Source of the DNA: CAYORM01 sp964406375
GTDB taxonomy: Bacteria; Pseudomonadota; Alphaproteobacteria; DSM-16000; Inquilinaceae
DNA: 34,519 nucleotides
Reading direction: 5' to 3'
Assembly (NCBI GenBank): GCA_964406375.1
Contig: CAYORM010000028.1
Location: forward strand, 1-34,519
Below are positions 15,446-23,175 of this stretch, piece by piece. The number at the start of each line of letters is the position of its first letter. Positions within the stretch are counted from its first letter, which is position 1. The translations under genes and the position numbers were made by a program. The notes below the pieces were generated by a model. The model was not told the DNA's origin. It worked only from the letters and a program-made list of their open reading frames with translations, and did no database searches.

Positions 15446-16540
15446 ATGCTCGATCTGCGGAATATCCGCAACCGCTACGGCGCCGTCCATGCCCTGGACG
15501 GCGTCAGCCTCTCCGTCGCCCAGGGCGAGCTGGTCAGCCTGCTCGGCCCCTCGGGCTGCGGCAAGAGCACCCTCCTCAATACGGTGTCCGGCTTCGTGAC
15601 GCCGGATGCCGGGGAGGTGCTGATCGCCGGAGAGCCGGTCGGGCATCTGCCGCCCCATCGCCGGCCGACGGCGATGGTGTTCCAGAGCTACGCGCTGTTC
15701 CCGCATCTCGATGTCTTCTCCAACGTCGCCTTCGGCCTGCGTATCCGGCGCCAGCCCTCGGCGGTGGTGGAGCGCAAGGTGAAGGCGGCGCTCGACCTCG
15801 TGAAGCTGGCCGATTTCGGCGGCCGGCTGCCGCGGCAGCTCTCGGGCGGCCAGCAGCAGCGGGTGGCGCTGGCGCGGGCGCTGGTGGTCGAGCCGAAGGT
15901 GCTGCTGCTCGACGAGCCGTTCAGTAATCTCGACGCCAAGCTGCGCGAGCAGATGCGGATCGAGGTGCGGGCGCTGCAGCGCCAGGTCGGGGTGACGACC
16001 CTGTTCGTCACACACGACCAGGAGGAGGCGTTCGAGCTCGGCGACCGCGTCGTCCTGATGAATCGCGGTCGGATCGAACAGATCGGCACGGCGGCCGATC
16101 TCTACGAACAGCCGCGGACGATGTTCGTCGCCGATTTCATCGGCCGCACCAATGTACTCGATGGCCGGGTGCTGCGCCTCGACGGCGAGGATGCGGTGGT
16201 CGGTATCGCCGCCGACCGGCAGGTCGAGATCCGCGCACGCATGCCCGATGCACGACCGGGCCAGGCGGTCCGGCTGCTGCTGCGCCCCGAGCAGATCGCG
16301 ATCGCGACCGCGGCGGCCGGTTCCACCGCCGCCACGGAGAACCGTCTCGAGGGCCGGATCGCGCTCGCGGTCCATCTCGGCGCCGCCATCCGCTATTCGG
16401 TCGAGACGGCGGGGCCGACTCTCATGGTGATGGCGCAGGCCGCGGCCGGCATGCTGGAGACCGGGCGCCCCGTGACCGTCACCTTCGGCCGCCGGCTGAC
16501 GGCGATGGCGCCGGATGATGCGGCGGGGGCGGCGCCGTGA
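15446..16540 (+). CDS. ABC transporter ATP-binding protein, PotA-like
   Basis: A 364-residue ATPase. Walker A is GPSGCGKST (34-42), the Q-loop is VFQSYALFPH (78-87), the signature LSGGQQQRV starts at 132, Walker B LLLDEP is 153-158, and the switch is THDQEEAFEL. A C-terminal TOBE-type domain follows (IGRTNVLDGRVL onward), as in PotA/FbpC/UgpC. The start at 15446 is preceded by GGGAG; further upstream reading overlaps the binding-protein gene. It energises import with the two permeases downstream, which overlap or closely follow it. Confidence 0.92.
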   Translation: MLDLRNIRNRYGAVHALDGVSLSVAQGELVSLLGPSGCGKSTLLNTVSGFVTPDAGEVLIAGEPVGHLPPHRRPTAMVFQSYALFPHLDVFSNVAFGLRIRRQPSAVVERKVKAALDLVKLADFGGRLPRQLSGGQQQRVALARALVVEPKVLLLDEPFSNLDAKLREQMRIEVRALQRQVGVTTLFVTHDQEEAFELGDRVVLMNRGRIEQIGTAADLYEQPRTMFVADFIGRTNVLDGRVLRLDGEDAVVGIAADRQVEIRARMPDARPGQAVRLLLRPEQIAIATAAAGSTAATENRLEGRIALAVHLGAAIRYSVETAGPTLMVMAQAAAGMLETGRPVTVTFGRRLTAMAPDDAAGAAP

Positions 16541-17397
16541 CACGCGGAAGCCGCCGCTTCGCCTGGCTGCTGCTCAGCCCCACCCTTCTCGTGATGGGGC
16601 TGTTCCTCGTGCTGCCGCTCGCGGCGACTGTCGTCAACAGCTTCCACGAATACCGATCAGGCGTCGGCGAGATCGAGGACAGCTTCACCCTCGAGAACTA
16701 CATCCGCTTCCTGGCTGATCCCTATTACTGGGGCATTCTCGGACGGACGCTGCTGATCAGCCTCGAGGCGACGGTCGCCTCCGTGGTGCTCGGACTGCCG
16801 GTGGCGGTCTATCTCACCCGGCAGACCGGCCTGTGGCGCGCGGTTCTCACGACGATCATCCTCGCGCCGATGCTGATCAGCATCGTGGTGCGCGCGCTCG
16901 GTTGGCTCGTGGTGCTCGGACGGGAGGGACTGCTGGTGCAGATCCTCGGCCTGTTCATGGATCGGCCGCCGATGCTGCTCTACACCGAATGGGCGGTGCT
17001 GATCGGGCTGTTGCAGGTGTTCCTGCCGCTGATGGTGCTGTGCATCATGTCGGCGCTGCTGCAGATCGACCCCGCGGTGATGCGCGCCGCCGCCGACCTC
17101 GGCGCGACCGCACGCCAAGTCTTCTGGAAGGTGGTGGCGCCGCTCAGCGTGCCGGGGATTGTCGCGGGCTCGCTGCTCGTTTTCACGCTGTGCGCCGGCA
17201 ACTTCGCGATCCCGGCGCTGCTCGGCGGCAGCCGCACCAAGGTGATGGCCCATATGGTCTACCAGAACCAGGTGCTGCTGCTGAACTGGCCCTTTGGCGC
17301 CGTGCTGACGGTCATCCTGCTCGTTACCGTCGGCGTCTGTGTTGTCCTCTACCAGGCCTGGCTGCGCCGGCAGCGCTGGGCCGCGGCGCTCGGGTGA
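16537..17397 (+). CDS. ABC transporter permease, PotB-like
   Basis: A 286-residue inner-membrane protein whose GTG overlaps the ATPase stop (GTGA, 16537-16540). It starts with a membrane segment (FAWLLLSPTLLVMGLFLVLPLAATVVNSF), then has about five more. The EAA loop DPAVMRAAADLGATARQVFWKVVAPLSVPG, near residue 180, contacts the ATPase. It works with the permease at 17405 as a heterodimer channel. Confidence 0.92.
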   Translation: MTRGSRRFAWLLLSPTLLVMGLFLVLPLAATVVNSFHEYRSGVGEIEDSFTLENYIRFLADPYYWGILGRTLLISLEATVASVVLGLPVAVYLTRQTGLWRAVLTTIILAPMLISIVVRALGWLVVLGREGLLVQILGLFMDRPPMLLYTEWAVLIGLLQVFLPLMVLCIMSALLQIDPAVMRAAADLGATARQVFWKVVAPLSVPGIVAGSLLVFTLCAGNFAIPALLGGSRTKVMAHMVYQNQVLLLNWPFGAVLTVILLVTVGVCVVLYQAWLRRQRWAAALG

Positions 17398-17404
17398 TCC
17401 GGCC

Positions 17405-18199
17405 ATGGTGACCGCCGCCGTCTCCCTCCTTGTCATCCTGTTCCTGTTCGGCCCGATCCTGCTGATCGTCTGGCTGTCCTTCACGCCCGAGCGCGGCCTG
17501 CGCCTCGATTTCACCGAGCCGTCGCTGCGCTGGTACCGGGAGCTGCTGGGCAGCGGCGAGTTCCTGCAATCCTTCGCCACCAGCCTCTATCTCGCGGTCG
17601 CGACGACCGCGATCGCGCTGGTGCTCGGGACGCTTGCCGCCTATGCGCTGCACCGCTTCACCTTCCGCGGACGCGAGGCGGTCGCGGCGCTGCTTCTGTC
17701 GCCGCTGATGATCCCGGGCGTCGCGATCGGCCTCGGCCTCGGGCAGTTCCTGTCGCGGATCGGCATCAGCTACGGCTTCTGGGCGCTGCTGATCGGCCAT
17801 GTGGTGCTGACCATCCCCTATGTCGTGCGTACCGTCACGGCGTCGCTCGCCGGTGTCGACCGGACCATCGAGATGGCGGCGCAGGATCTCGGCGCGAGCC
17901 GTCTGCGCGCCTTCGTCCTCGTCACGGTGCCGCTGCTCCGGCCGGGGCTGGTGGCAGGCGGGCTGTTCACCTTCATCACCTCATTCGACGAGCTGACGGT
18001 GTCGCTATTTCTGTCGAGCGTGCGCGTGGTGCCGCTGCCGGTCCGCCTGTTCGACTATCTGGAGAACGTCATCGACCCGACGGTGGCGGCGATCTCGGCG
18101 GTGCTGGTGCTGCTCTCGCTCTTGTCCATCCTGGCGCTGGAATGGCTGGTCGGGCTCGACCGGGCCCTCGGCGGGCGGATCGACAAGTCACGGCTCTGA
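17405..18199 (+). CDS. ABC transporter permease, PotC-like
   Basis: A 264-residue permease. The first membrane segment starts at once (MVTAAVSLLVILFLFGPILLIVWLSF), followed by RWYRELL, about four or five further segments, and the EAA loop VDRTIEMAAQDLGASRLRAFVLVTVPLLRPG near residue 160. SFDELTVSLFL, before the penultimate segment, is typical of PotC. ATG 17405 is 7 bases after the PotB-like stop. No good ribosome site is present, so coupled translation is likely. Confidence 0.92.
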   Translation: MVTAAVSLLVILFLFGPILLIVWLSFTPERGLRLDFTEPSLRWYRELLGSGEFLQSFATSLYLAVATTAIALVLGTLAAYALHRFTFRGREAVAALLLSPLMIPGVAIGLGLGQFLSRIGISYGFWALLIGHVVLTIPYVVRTVTASLAGVDRTIEMAAQDLGASRLRAFVLVTVPLLRPGLVAGGLFTFITSFDELTVSLFLSSVRVVPLPVRLFDYLENVIDPTVAAISAVLVLLSLLSILALEWLVGLDRALGGRIDKSRL

Positions 18200-18226
18200 T
18201 CCGGCCCTGGCCGGGAGGCCCGGATC

Positions 18227-19387
18227 ATGGGAGGGATCGCGGCGCGTCTGGCGCTGCTCTACGCGCTGACGATCCTGCCGCGGCTGCTGCTGATGGCGTT
18301 GATGCCGATCGTGCTGCTCGCCCTGCTCGGCGATGCGCAGCGGGTCAGCCTCGCCTATCTGGCGGCGAGCCTCGCCGGCATCGCGGCCGGGATCGCCTTG
18401 CCCTTTCTGCTGCGGCGGGTCGGCCGGCGCCGCGCCTACCTTCTCGCCGGGGGAACGGCGGCGGCGGCCGCGACCGGCCTCGCGTTCGGCGGCGCGGCCG
18501 GGATCGTTCTTCTCTCGCTCGCCGGTTTCATCCTGCTGTTCGCCAGCGTGTCGGCCGGCGAGACGGTGGTGAGCCTGCATGCGATGGAAGCGCTCGACCG
18601 CGACGGCAAGGCGCGGTTCGAGCCGCTCCGCGTCACCTTCGCGATGCCGGCCTTCGTGCTGGCACCGGCGATCGGGGCCACGGCGGCCGACCGGGTCGAT
18701 CCCGCCGTCACCTTCCTTCTCTGCGGGATCGCGGTGGCGGTGGCGATCGCCTGGCGGCTGCGGCTCAGGCTCGCCGATGGCGGCAGTGCCGCCGCCGCTC
18801 TGGCCGCCACCAGCCCGCTGCGCTGGGTGGGGCGGTTCCTGCGGCAGCCGCGGCTGCGGCTGGCCTATCTGCTCGCCGCCGGCCGGACGAGCTGGTGGAC
18901 GATGTTCTTCACCTATGCGCCGCTGATCCTGGTCGAGCGCGGCTATCCGACGCTCGTCGCCTCCGGCGTCAGCGCCGCCGCGCTCGCCTTCCTCGCGACC
19001 GCGACGCTTTGGGGCCGGGCGGCCCGGCGCTGGGGGGTGCGTGCGCTCGAGATCTTCGGCTTCGGCGCCGGCGGCATCCTCACCTTGTCACTGCTCCTCG
19101 CCCCGGCGGAGGGGCCGGGCCTCGTGGTGCTGCTGCTGCTCGCCGCCTGTGCCGTCACCGCGCTCGACGGCGCCGGCAACGTCTTCTTCATGCGGGCGGT
19201 GCATCCCTATGAGCGGGTCGAGATGACGGTCGTCTTCTCGACCTATCGCGACGTGTCGCAGGCGCTGCCGCCGGCGCTGTTCGCGCCGCTTCTCCTCGTC
19301 CTCGACCTCGTCTCGCTGTTCGCGCTCAGTGGTCTCCTGCTGATCGGTCTCGCGCTGTTGGCCCGCCATCTGCCGCGCGGCATGTGA
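18227..19387 (+). CDS. Major facilitator superfamily (MFS) transporter
   Basis: A 386-residue, strongly hydrophobic protein with about 12 membrane segments and a GGGAGG ribosome site before ATG 18227. The loop after segment 2 carries a short basic motif (RRVGRRRAYL), as in MFS loop 2-3. A second similar basic element, WGRAARRWGVRALE, occurs in the C-terminal half. HPYERVEMTVVFSTYRDVSQALPP near residue 325 is characteristic of a branch of putative efflux MFS proteins. Direction of transport and substrate are unknown. It lies 27 bases after the importer and converges with the LysR gene, only 6 bases away. Confidence 0.82.
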   Translation: MGGIAARLALLYALTILPRLLLMALMPIVLLALLGDAQRVSLAYLAASLAGIAAGIALPFLLRRVGRRRAYLLAGGTAAAAATGLAFGGAAGIVLLSLAGFILLFASVSAGETVVSLHAMEALDRDGKARFEPLRVTFAMPAFVLAPAIGATAADRVDPAVTFLLCGIAVAVAIAWRLRLRLADGGSAAAALAATSPLRWVGRFLRQPRLRLAYLLAAGRTSWWTMFFTYAPLILVERGYPTLVASGVSAAALAFLATATLWGRAARRWGVRALEIFGFGAGGILTLSLLLAPAEGPGLVVLLLLAACAVTALDGAGNVFFMRAVHPYERVEMTVVFSTYRDVSQALPPALFAPLLLVLDLVSLFALSGLLLIGLALLARHLPRGM

Positions 19388-19393
19388 AGCCGG

Positions 19394-20287
19394 TCACCGG
19401 CTGTGGGCCTCGGCACAGAGTCGTTCGAACTGGCGAAGGGCATCGGAGCGCGGCGCCCCCTTGCGGGTGATGAAATCGAAGCTGCAGCGATAGACGAAGA
19501 CATCCGGCCGCAGCGCCCGCAGCCGGCCCGCCTCGACCCAGGGCGCGGCGACATGGGTCGGCAGGAAGCCGGTATAGCGGCCTGACAGGAGCAGGATGAG
19601 CTGCGGCTCGATCTGGTCGACGACCGCCGCCACCGGCCCCAGTTTAAACCGCCGGTCGTCGCGGTCGCGCCAGTAGCGCCGGCGGATGGTCTCGTGGCGC
19701 TGCAGGAGGTCGGGGTCGAGCCGGTCGGGATCCTCCTCGAACAGCGGATGGCCGGCGCCGACATAAAGGAGGTTCAGCTCGGTATAGAGCGGCAGGTGGT
19801 CGAGGCCGGAGATCATCAGCGGGAAACTGCCGATGCCGCAATCATACTCGCCCTCGCGGACCTTGACCTGCAGGTCCTGCGGCGGATCCTGGGTCATGAC
19901 GAGATAGAGCCGCGGGATGCGGAGCTTGAGCCGGCCGATCGCCTCGGCGACCCGACAATTGGGGTCGTTCGCCATGCTGTCGACCAGGCCGACGCGGAAC
20001 TCCTTCACATCGCCGCGGGCGCGTTCGAGTTCAGTGTTGAACTCGAGCGTCGAGGCCAGCAGGCGGCGCACCGCTTCATGGATCGCCTCGCCCTTCTCGG
20101 TCAGCTTGAAGCCGGCGCGGCCGCGGCGGCAGAGCGTGATGCCGAGGCGCTGCTCGAGAGCCGTCATATGGTTGCTGATCGTCGATGCGCTGATGTTCAG
20201 CTCAGCCTCTGCAGCCGAATAGCCGCGATTGCGGACCACTGCATCGAAGACCTTGAGAAGACGAAGGTCGCTGCCCGAGAGCTGCAT
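19394..20287 (-). CDS. LysR-family transcriptional regulator
   Basis: A 297-residue protein of normal LysR length. The N-terminal helix-turn-helix covers residues 1-62 (SDLRLLKVFDAVVRNRGYSAAEAELNIS..TISNHMTALEQRLG). The effector domain, about 93-297, begins EFRVGLVDSM. It is divergent from the ureohydrolase gene at 20410 with 122 bases between the starts, the usual arrangement for a LysR protein and its target. In Pseudomonas aeruginosa the guanidinobutyrase gene gbuA is likewise controlled by an adjacent LysR-type regulator (GbuR), which is consistent with this pairing. The intergenic region has a TTGACA (20323-20328) without a good -10. No convincing LysR site was picked out. Confidence 0.9.
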   Translation of the reverse strand: MQLSGSDLRLLKVFDAVVRNRGYSAAEAELNISASTISNHMTALEQRLGITLCRRGRAGFKLTEKGEAIHEAVRRLLASTLEFNTELERARGDVKEFRVGLVDSMANDPNCRVAEAIGRLKLRIPRLYLVMTQDPPQDLQVKVREGEYDCGIGSFPLMISGLDHLPLYTELNLLYVGAGHPLFEEDPDRLDPDLLQRHETIRRRYWRDRDDRRFKLGPVAAVVDQIEPQLILLLSGRYTGFLPTHVAAPWVEAGRLRALRPDVFVYRCSFDFITRKGAPRSDALRQFERLCAEAHSR

Positions 20288-20409
20288 TGCTCGGTTTACC
20301 TTGAGATATCTGGGGATGAGTTTTGACAGAAGTGGCGTTTGTGCGGCGCTGCCCGCGGTCTAAAGCTGTTCGAGGCGAATCCCGCCCGCCGCTTTACGGA
20401 ATCCGCGCT

Positions 20410-21387
20410 ATGGCATCGCCTTTCAACCAGCCGCTCGGAGGCAATGAGATGCCCCGTTTCGGCGGCCCCGCGACGATGATGCGTCTGCCGTCGCGGTCCG
20501 ACGCCGACGGGCTCGACGCCTGCTTCGTCGGCGTGCCGATGGATATCGGCGCGTCGAACCGGTCGGGCACGCGGCACGGGCCGCGGCAGATCCGCGCCGA
20601 ATCCTGCATGCTGCGCCCCTACAACATGGCGACGGGCGCCGCGCCCTTCGACAGCCTGCAAGTCGCCGATATCGGCGATGTCGCGATCAATACCTTCGAT
20701 CTCAAGGATGCGGTCCGGCGGATCGAGACGGCGTTCGACGCGATCCTGGCGCATGATTGCGTGCCGCTGACCCTCGGCGGTGACCACACGCTGACCTATC
20801 CGATCCTCAAGGCGGTGGCGCGGCGTCACGGACCGGTCGCGCTGATCCATGTCGATGCGCATGCCGACATCAACGACACGATGTTCGGCGAGCGGATCGC
20901 CCATGGCACGCCGTTCCGCCGGGCGCTCGAGGATGGCTGTCTCGAACCGCGCAAGGTCTTCCAGATCGGGCTGCGCGGCACCGGCTACTCGCCGGATGAT
21001 TTCGAGTGGTCGCGGCGGCAGGGCTTCACCGTCGTGCCGGCTGAGGCGTGCTGGCATCGCTCGCTCGAACCGCTGATGCACCGGATACGCGAGACGATCG
21101 GCGATCAGCCGACCTATCTCTCCTTCGACATCGACTCGCTCGATCCGGGCTTCGCCCCGGGCACCGGCACCGTCGAGCCCGGCGGCCTGTCGACCTGGCA
21201 GGCGCTCGAGATCGTCCGCGGCTGCCGGGGCCTCAGCCTCGTCGGCGGCGATCTCGTCGAGGTGTCGCCACCCTGGGATCCGAGCGGCAACACCGCGCTG
21301 ATCGGCGCCAACCTGCTCTACGAGATGCTCTGCGTGCTGCCCGGCGTCCGCTACCAGCCGCCCGGCGATCACGGCTTCGCGTTCTGA
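20410..21387 (+). CDS. gbuA: Ureohydrolase, guanidinobutyrase-like (arginase/agmatinase superfamily)
   Basis: A 325-residue binuclear manganese enzyme. ATG 20410 gives MASPFNQPLGGNEMPRFGG, the characteristic start of Pseudomonas GbuA/GpuA proteins; reading upstream to 20323 adds sequence with no family match. Metal ligands are His126 (GGDHT), Asp149/His151/Asp153 (DAHADIND) and Asp240/Asp242 (SFDIDSLDP). AESCMLRPYNMATGAAPFDSL and the C-terminal ANLLYEMLCVLPGV closely match the guanidinobutyrase branch as I recall it. The reaction would be 4-guanidinobutyrate to 4-aminobutyrate plus urea. Guanidinopropionate or another guanidino acid is possible. No 4-aminobutyrate transaminase or urease gene is in the window. 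Confidence 0.85.
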   Translation: MASPFNQPLGGNEMPRFGGPATMMRLPSRSDADGLDACFVGVPMDIGASNRSGTRHGPRQIRAESCMLRPYNMATGAAPFDSLQVADIGDVAINTFDLKDAVRRIETAFDAILAHDCVPLTLGGDHTLTYPILKAVARRHGPVALIHVDAHADINDTMFGERIAHGTPFRRALEDGCLEPRKVFQIGLRGTGYSPDDFEWSRRQGFTVVPAEACWHRSLEPLMHRIRETIGDQPTYLSFDIDSLDPGFAPGTGTVEPGGLSTWQALEIVRGCRGLSLVGGDLVEVSPPWDPSGNTALIGANLLYEMLCVLPGVRYQPPGDHGFAF

Positions 21388-21399
21388 GGAGAGGAAGAG

Positions 21400-22194
21400 A
21401 TGCCCGTTCGCCCCAATCCCATGCAGGCGGCGCTGGCCGCCGGCGAGCCCCGGATCGGTACCTGGCTGATGATGGTGTGGAACCCGTCGGTCATGACGCT
21501 GATGAAGAGCGTCGGACTCGACTTCGTACGGGTCGATCTCGAGCACACGCCGATCTCGCTCGAGAGCGTCGCGGCCCTCGCCGCCGTCGGCCGGGCGCTC
21601 GATCTGCCGGTGCTGGCGCGGCCGCCTTCCTCGGACCGCGACTGGATCACCCGGCTCCTTGATGCCGGCGTCTGGGGGCTGCACGTGCCGCAGGTGGAGA
21701 CCGCCGAACAGGCGGAGCAGATCGTCAGGGCGGCACGGCACGCCCCTCTCGGCGCCCGCGGCACCTTCGAGCCCGGCCCGCAGAACGACTACACCGAGCC
21801 GAGCGAGCCGACCGGCAGCCTCGCCTTCCTCAACGAGCAGGTGCACATCACGGTGATGCTCGAGACGGTCGAGGCCTTCCGCAACATTGAGGAGATCGCC
21901 GCGGTGCCGGGGATCGACGCGCTGTCGATGGGCCCGGCCGACCTCGCCCAGGATCTCGGCGTCTACGACACGCCGGACGAGGCCAGCGCGGTCGAGCCCT
22001 ACAAGACACAGCTCCTCGAGGTGGCGGCGCGGCACGGCAAGCAGGTCGAGATGGGCGCCTGGTCGCCGGAGGAGGCCGAATACTGGATCGGCCGCGGCGT
22101 CCAGGTGATCACCTATCTGACCGACACGACGGTGCTGCGCGCCGGATTCGGCGGTGCCATGCGCCGGTTCCGCCCCGCGGCGGGAGCGCGCTAG
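21400..22194 (+). CDS. HpcH/HpaI-family class II aldolase (2-oxo-3-deoxy-acid aldolase type)
   Basis: A 264-residue protein with GAGGAGAGG before ATG 21400, 12 bases after the ureohydrolase gene. Landmarks are GTWLMMVWNP (about residue 20), VRVDLEHTPISLE (about 43, including the catalytic-type His), VLARPP (about 70, Arg), GLHVPQVETAEQA (about 93), VMLETVEAF (about 151, metal Glu) and MGPADLAQDLG (about 177, metal Asp). The family cleaves 4-hydroxy-2-oxo acids into pyruvate and an aldehyde. It is probably co-transcribed with the ureohydrolase. Its substrate is unknown; a hydroxylated 2-oxo acid formed downstream of the oxygenases is one possibility. Confidence 0.88.
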   Translation: MPVRPNPMQAALAAGEPRIGTWLMMVWNPSVMTLMKSVGLDFVRVDLEHTPISLESVAALAAVGRALDLPVLARPPSSDRDWITRLLDAGVWGLHVPQVETAEQAEQIVRAARHAPLGARGTFEPGPQNDYTEPSEPTGSLAFLNEQVHITVMLETVEAFRNIEEIAAVPGIDALSMGPADLAQDLGVYDTPDEASAVEPYKTQLLEVAARHGKQVEMGAWSPEEAEYWIGRGVQVITYLTDTTVLRAGFGGAMRRFRPAAGAR

Positions 22195-22203
22195 AGGAGG
22201 AGG

Positions 22204-22228
22204 GCCGGCCGGCGGGGCGCCGGCCGGC
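22204..22228. repeat. Self-complementary GC repeat between the aldolase and the metallo-hydrolase
   Basis: GCCGGCCGGC occurs twice (22204-22213 and 22219-22228) with a 5-base GGGGC spacer. As the unit is its own reverse complement, it is both a direct and an inverted repeat. It can form a strong hairpin 9 bases after the aldolase stop. It may mark an mRNA end or lower downstream expression within the unit. Confidence 0.5.
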
Positions 22229-22254
22229 GGCCCCGAAGAGGAGATCGATGTGCC

Positions 22255-22983
22255 ATGGAGCGGGTGAGCGCTGAACGCTGGTACGAGACGCGGCACGTCG
22301 GTGATGACGTGACGCTCATCGATGAACCCTTCATCAAGGCGTTCTACCGCTGCAACGTCTGGCATGTGCGCGGCCGCGACCGCGACATGCTGGTCGATAC
22401 CGGCATGGGCGTCGTCAGCCTGCGCCGGCACGTGCCGTTGGTGACGGAGAAGCGCTGCCTCGCCGTCGCCTCGCACACCCATTTCGACCATATCGGCAGC
22501 CATCACGAATTCCCCGACCGGCTGGTCCACCGCGCCGAGGCGGCAATCCTGGCCGACCCTTCGCCGGCGGCGACGCTCGCCGATCTCTATGTCGAGGACG
22601 GCATCTTCACGGCGCTGCCGCCCGAGCCCTATGTCTCGGCCGAATACCGGGTGAAGGGGGCGCCGGCGACACGGCTGCTCGAGGACGGCGACGTCGTCGA
22701 TCTCGGCGACCGGCACTTCGAGGTGGTGCACACGCCCGGCCATTCCCCGGGCGGTATCGCGCTGTTCGAGGCGGCGACCGGGATCCTTTTCTCCGGCGAC
22801 ATCGTTTATGACGGGCCGCTGATCGAGGACACCTATCATTCCGACGCGGCCGACTATGTGGCGAGCATGCGGCGGCTGCTCGCCATGCCGGTCCGCATCG
22901 TCCATGGCGGCCACTTCCCGAGCTTCGACGGCGAGCGGCTGCGCCGGATCATCCGGGACTGGCTCCGCGAGAAAGAGGGATGA
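22255..22983 (+). CDS. Metallo-beta-lactamase-fold hydrolase
   Basis: A 242-residue protein with no signal peptide. Metal motifs are HTHFDH (about 75-80), His in VVHTPGHSPGG (about 163), Asp in LFSGDIVYDG (about 183) and a final His in VHGGH (about 221). This is the zinc-type site shared by hydroxyacylglutathione hydrolases, lactonases and related esterases, not a sign of antibiotic resistance. The ribosome site GAGGAG lies 11 bases before the ATG, which is a little far. It is co-directional with the ureohydrolase and aldolase genes and may hydrolyse a lactone or thioester in the same pathway. Confidence 0.85.
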   Translation: MERVSAERWYETRHVGDDVTLIDEPFIKAFYRCNVWHVRGRDRDMLVDTGMGVVSLRRHVPLVTEKRCLAVASHTHFDHIGSHHEFPDRLVHRAEAAILADPSPAATLADLYVEDGIFTALPPEPYVSAEYRVKGAPATRLLEDGDVVDLGDRHFEVVHTPGHSPGGIALFEAATGILFSGDIVYDGPLIEDTYHSDAADYVASMRRLLAMPVRIVHGGHFPSFDGERLRRIIRDWLREKEG

Positions 22984-23078
22984 CGGGCTGTCGCCGCCGG
23001 GCACCGCGCAACGGTCCGCGGCGGCATTCCCGGACCGGTCCGCCGTGCCACGCATCGACTTCCAGCTTCCATAATTTA

Positions 23079-23092
23079 TGTAGTTGACTACA
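23079..23092. promoter_or_regulatory. 14-bp perfect palindrome, candidate operator before the second ABC operon (copy B)
   Basis: TGTAGTTGACTACA is a perfect 6-2-6 inverted repeat in an AT-rich island of the 192-base region 22984-23175. It overlaps a -35-like TTGACT (23084-23089), and a TACCGT (23107-23112) follows at 17-base spacing. Such an overlap suggests repression. Its near-copy lies at 12454-12467 upstream of the RraA-like gene. Confidence 0.5.
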
Positions 23093-23112
23093 AAAATAGA
23101 GCACCCTACCGT
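23084..23112 (+). promoter_or_regulatory. Possible promoter of the second ABC operon
   Basis: TTGACT, 17 bases, TACCGT. The -35 is 5 of 6 against the sigma-70 consensus and the -10 is about 3 of 6. The predicted start would be near 23119, giving a leader of about 57 bases. The -35 lies inside the palindrome, which makes the two assignments support each other. Confidence 0.35.
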
Positions 23113-23175
23113 CGATGTCGAGGGGATTGCCGGACGCGCAACGAAGCCGCCGAGCAAGCAAGAGGGAAGTTCCCA

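Noticed and set aside
15335..16543. A 402-codon minus-strand frame opposite the first PotA-like gene
   Set aside because: The plus strand has full Walker A, signature and Walker B motifs; the antisense frame has none.
18142..19212. Arg/Ala-rich plus-strand frame overlapping the MFS gene
   Set aside because: It is out of phase with the MFS frame, which has a ribosome site and 12 membrane segments; the other is a GC-bias shadow.
20323..20351. TTGACA at 20323-20328 as promoter of the ureohydrolase gene
   Set aside because: At 16 to 18 bases downstream there is only GC-rich sequence with no -10 resemblance.
22255..22983. Metallo-beta-lactamase resistance gene
   Set aside because: Only the fold motif is shared; there is no signal peptide, and context and sequence fit a general lactone or ester hydrolase.
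20296..23157. A 953-codon open frame on the minus strand
   Set aside because: It is antisense to the ureohydrolase, aldolase and metallo-hydrolase genes, is rich in Arg/His/Asp with no domain, and arises from the third-position GC bias of the real genes.
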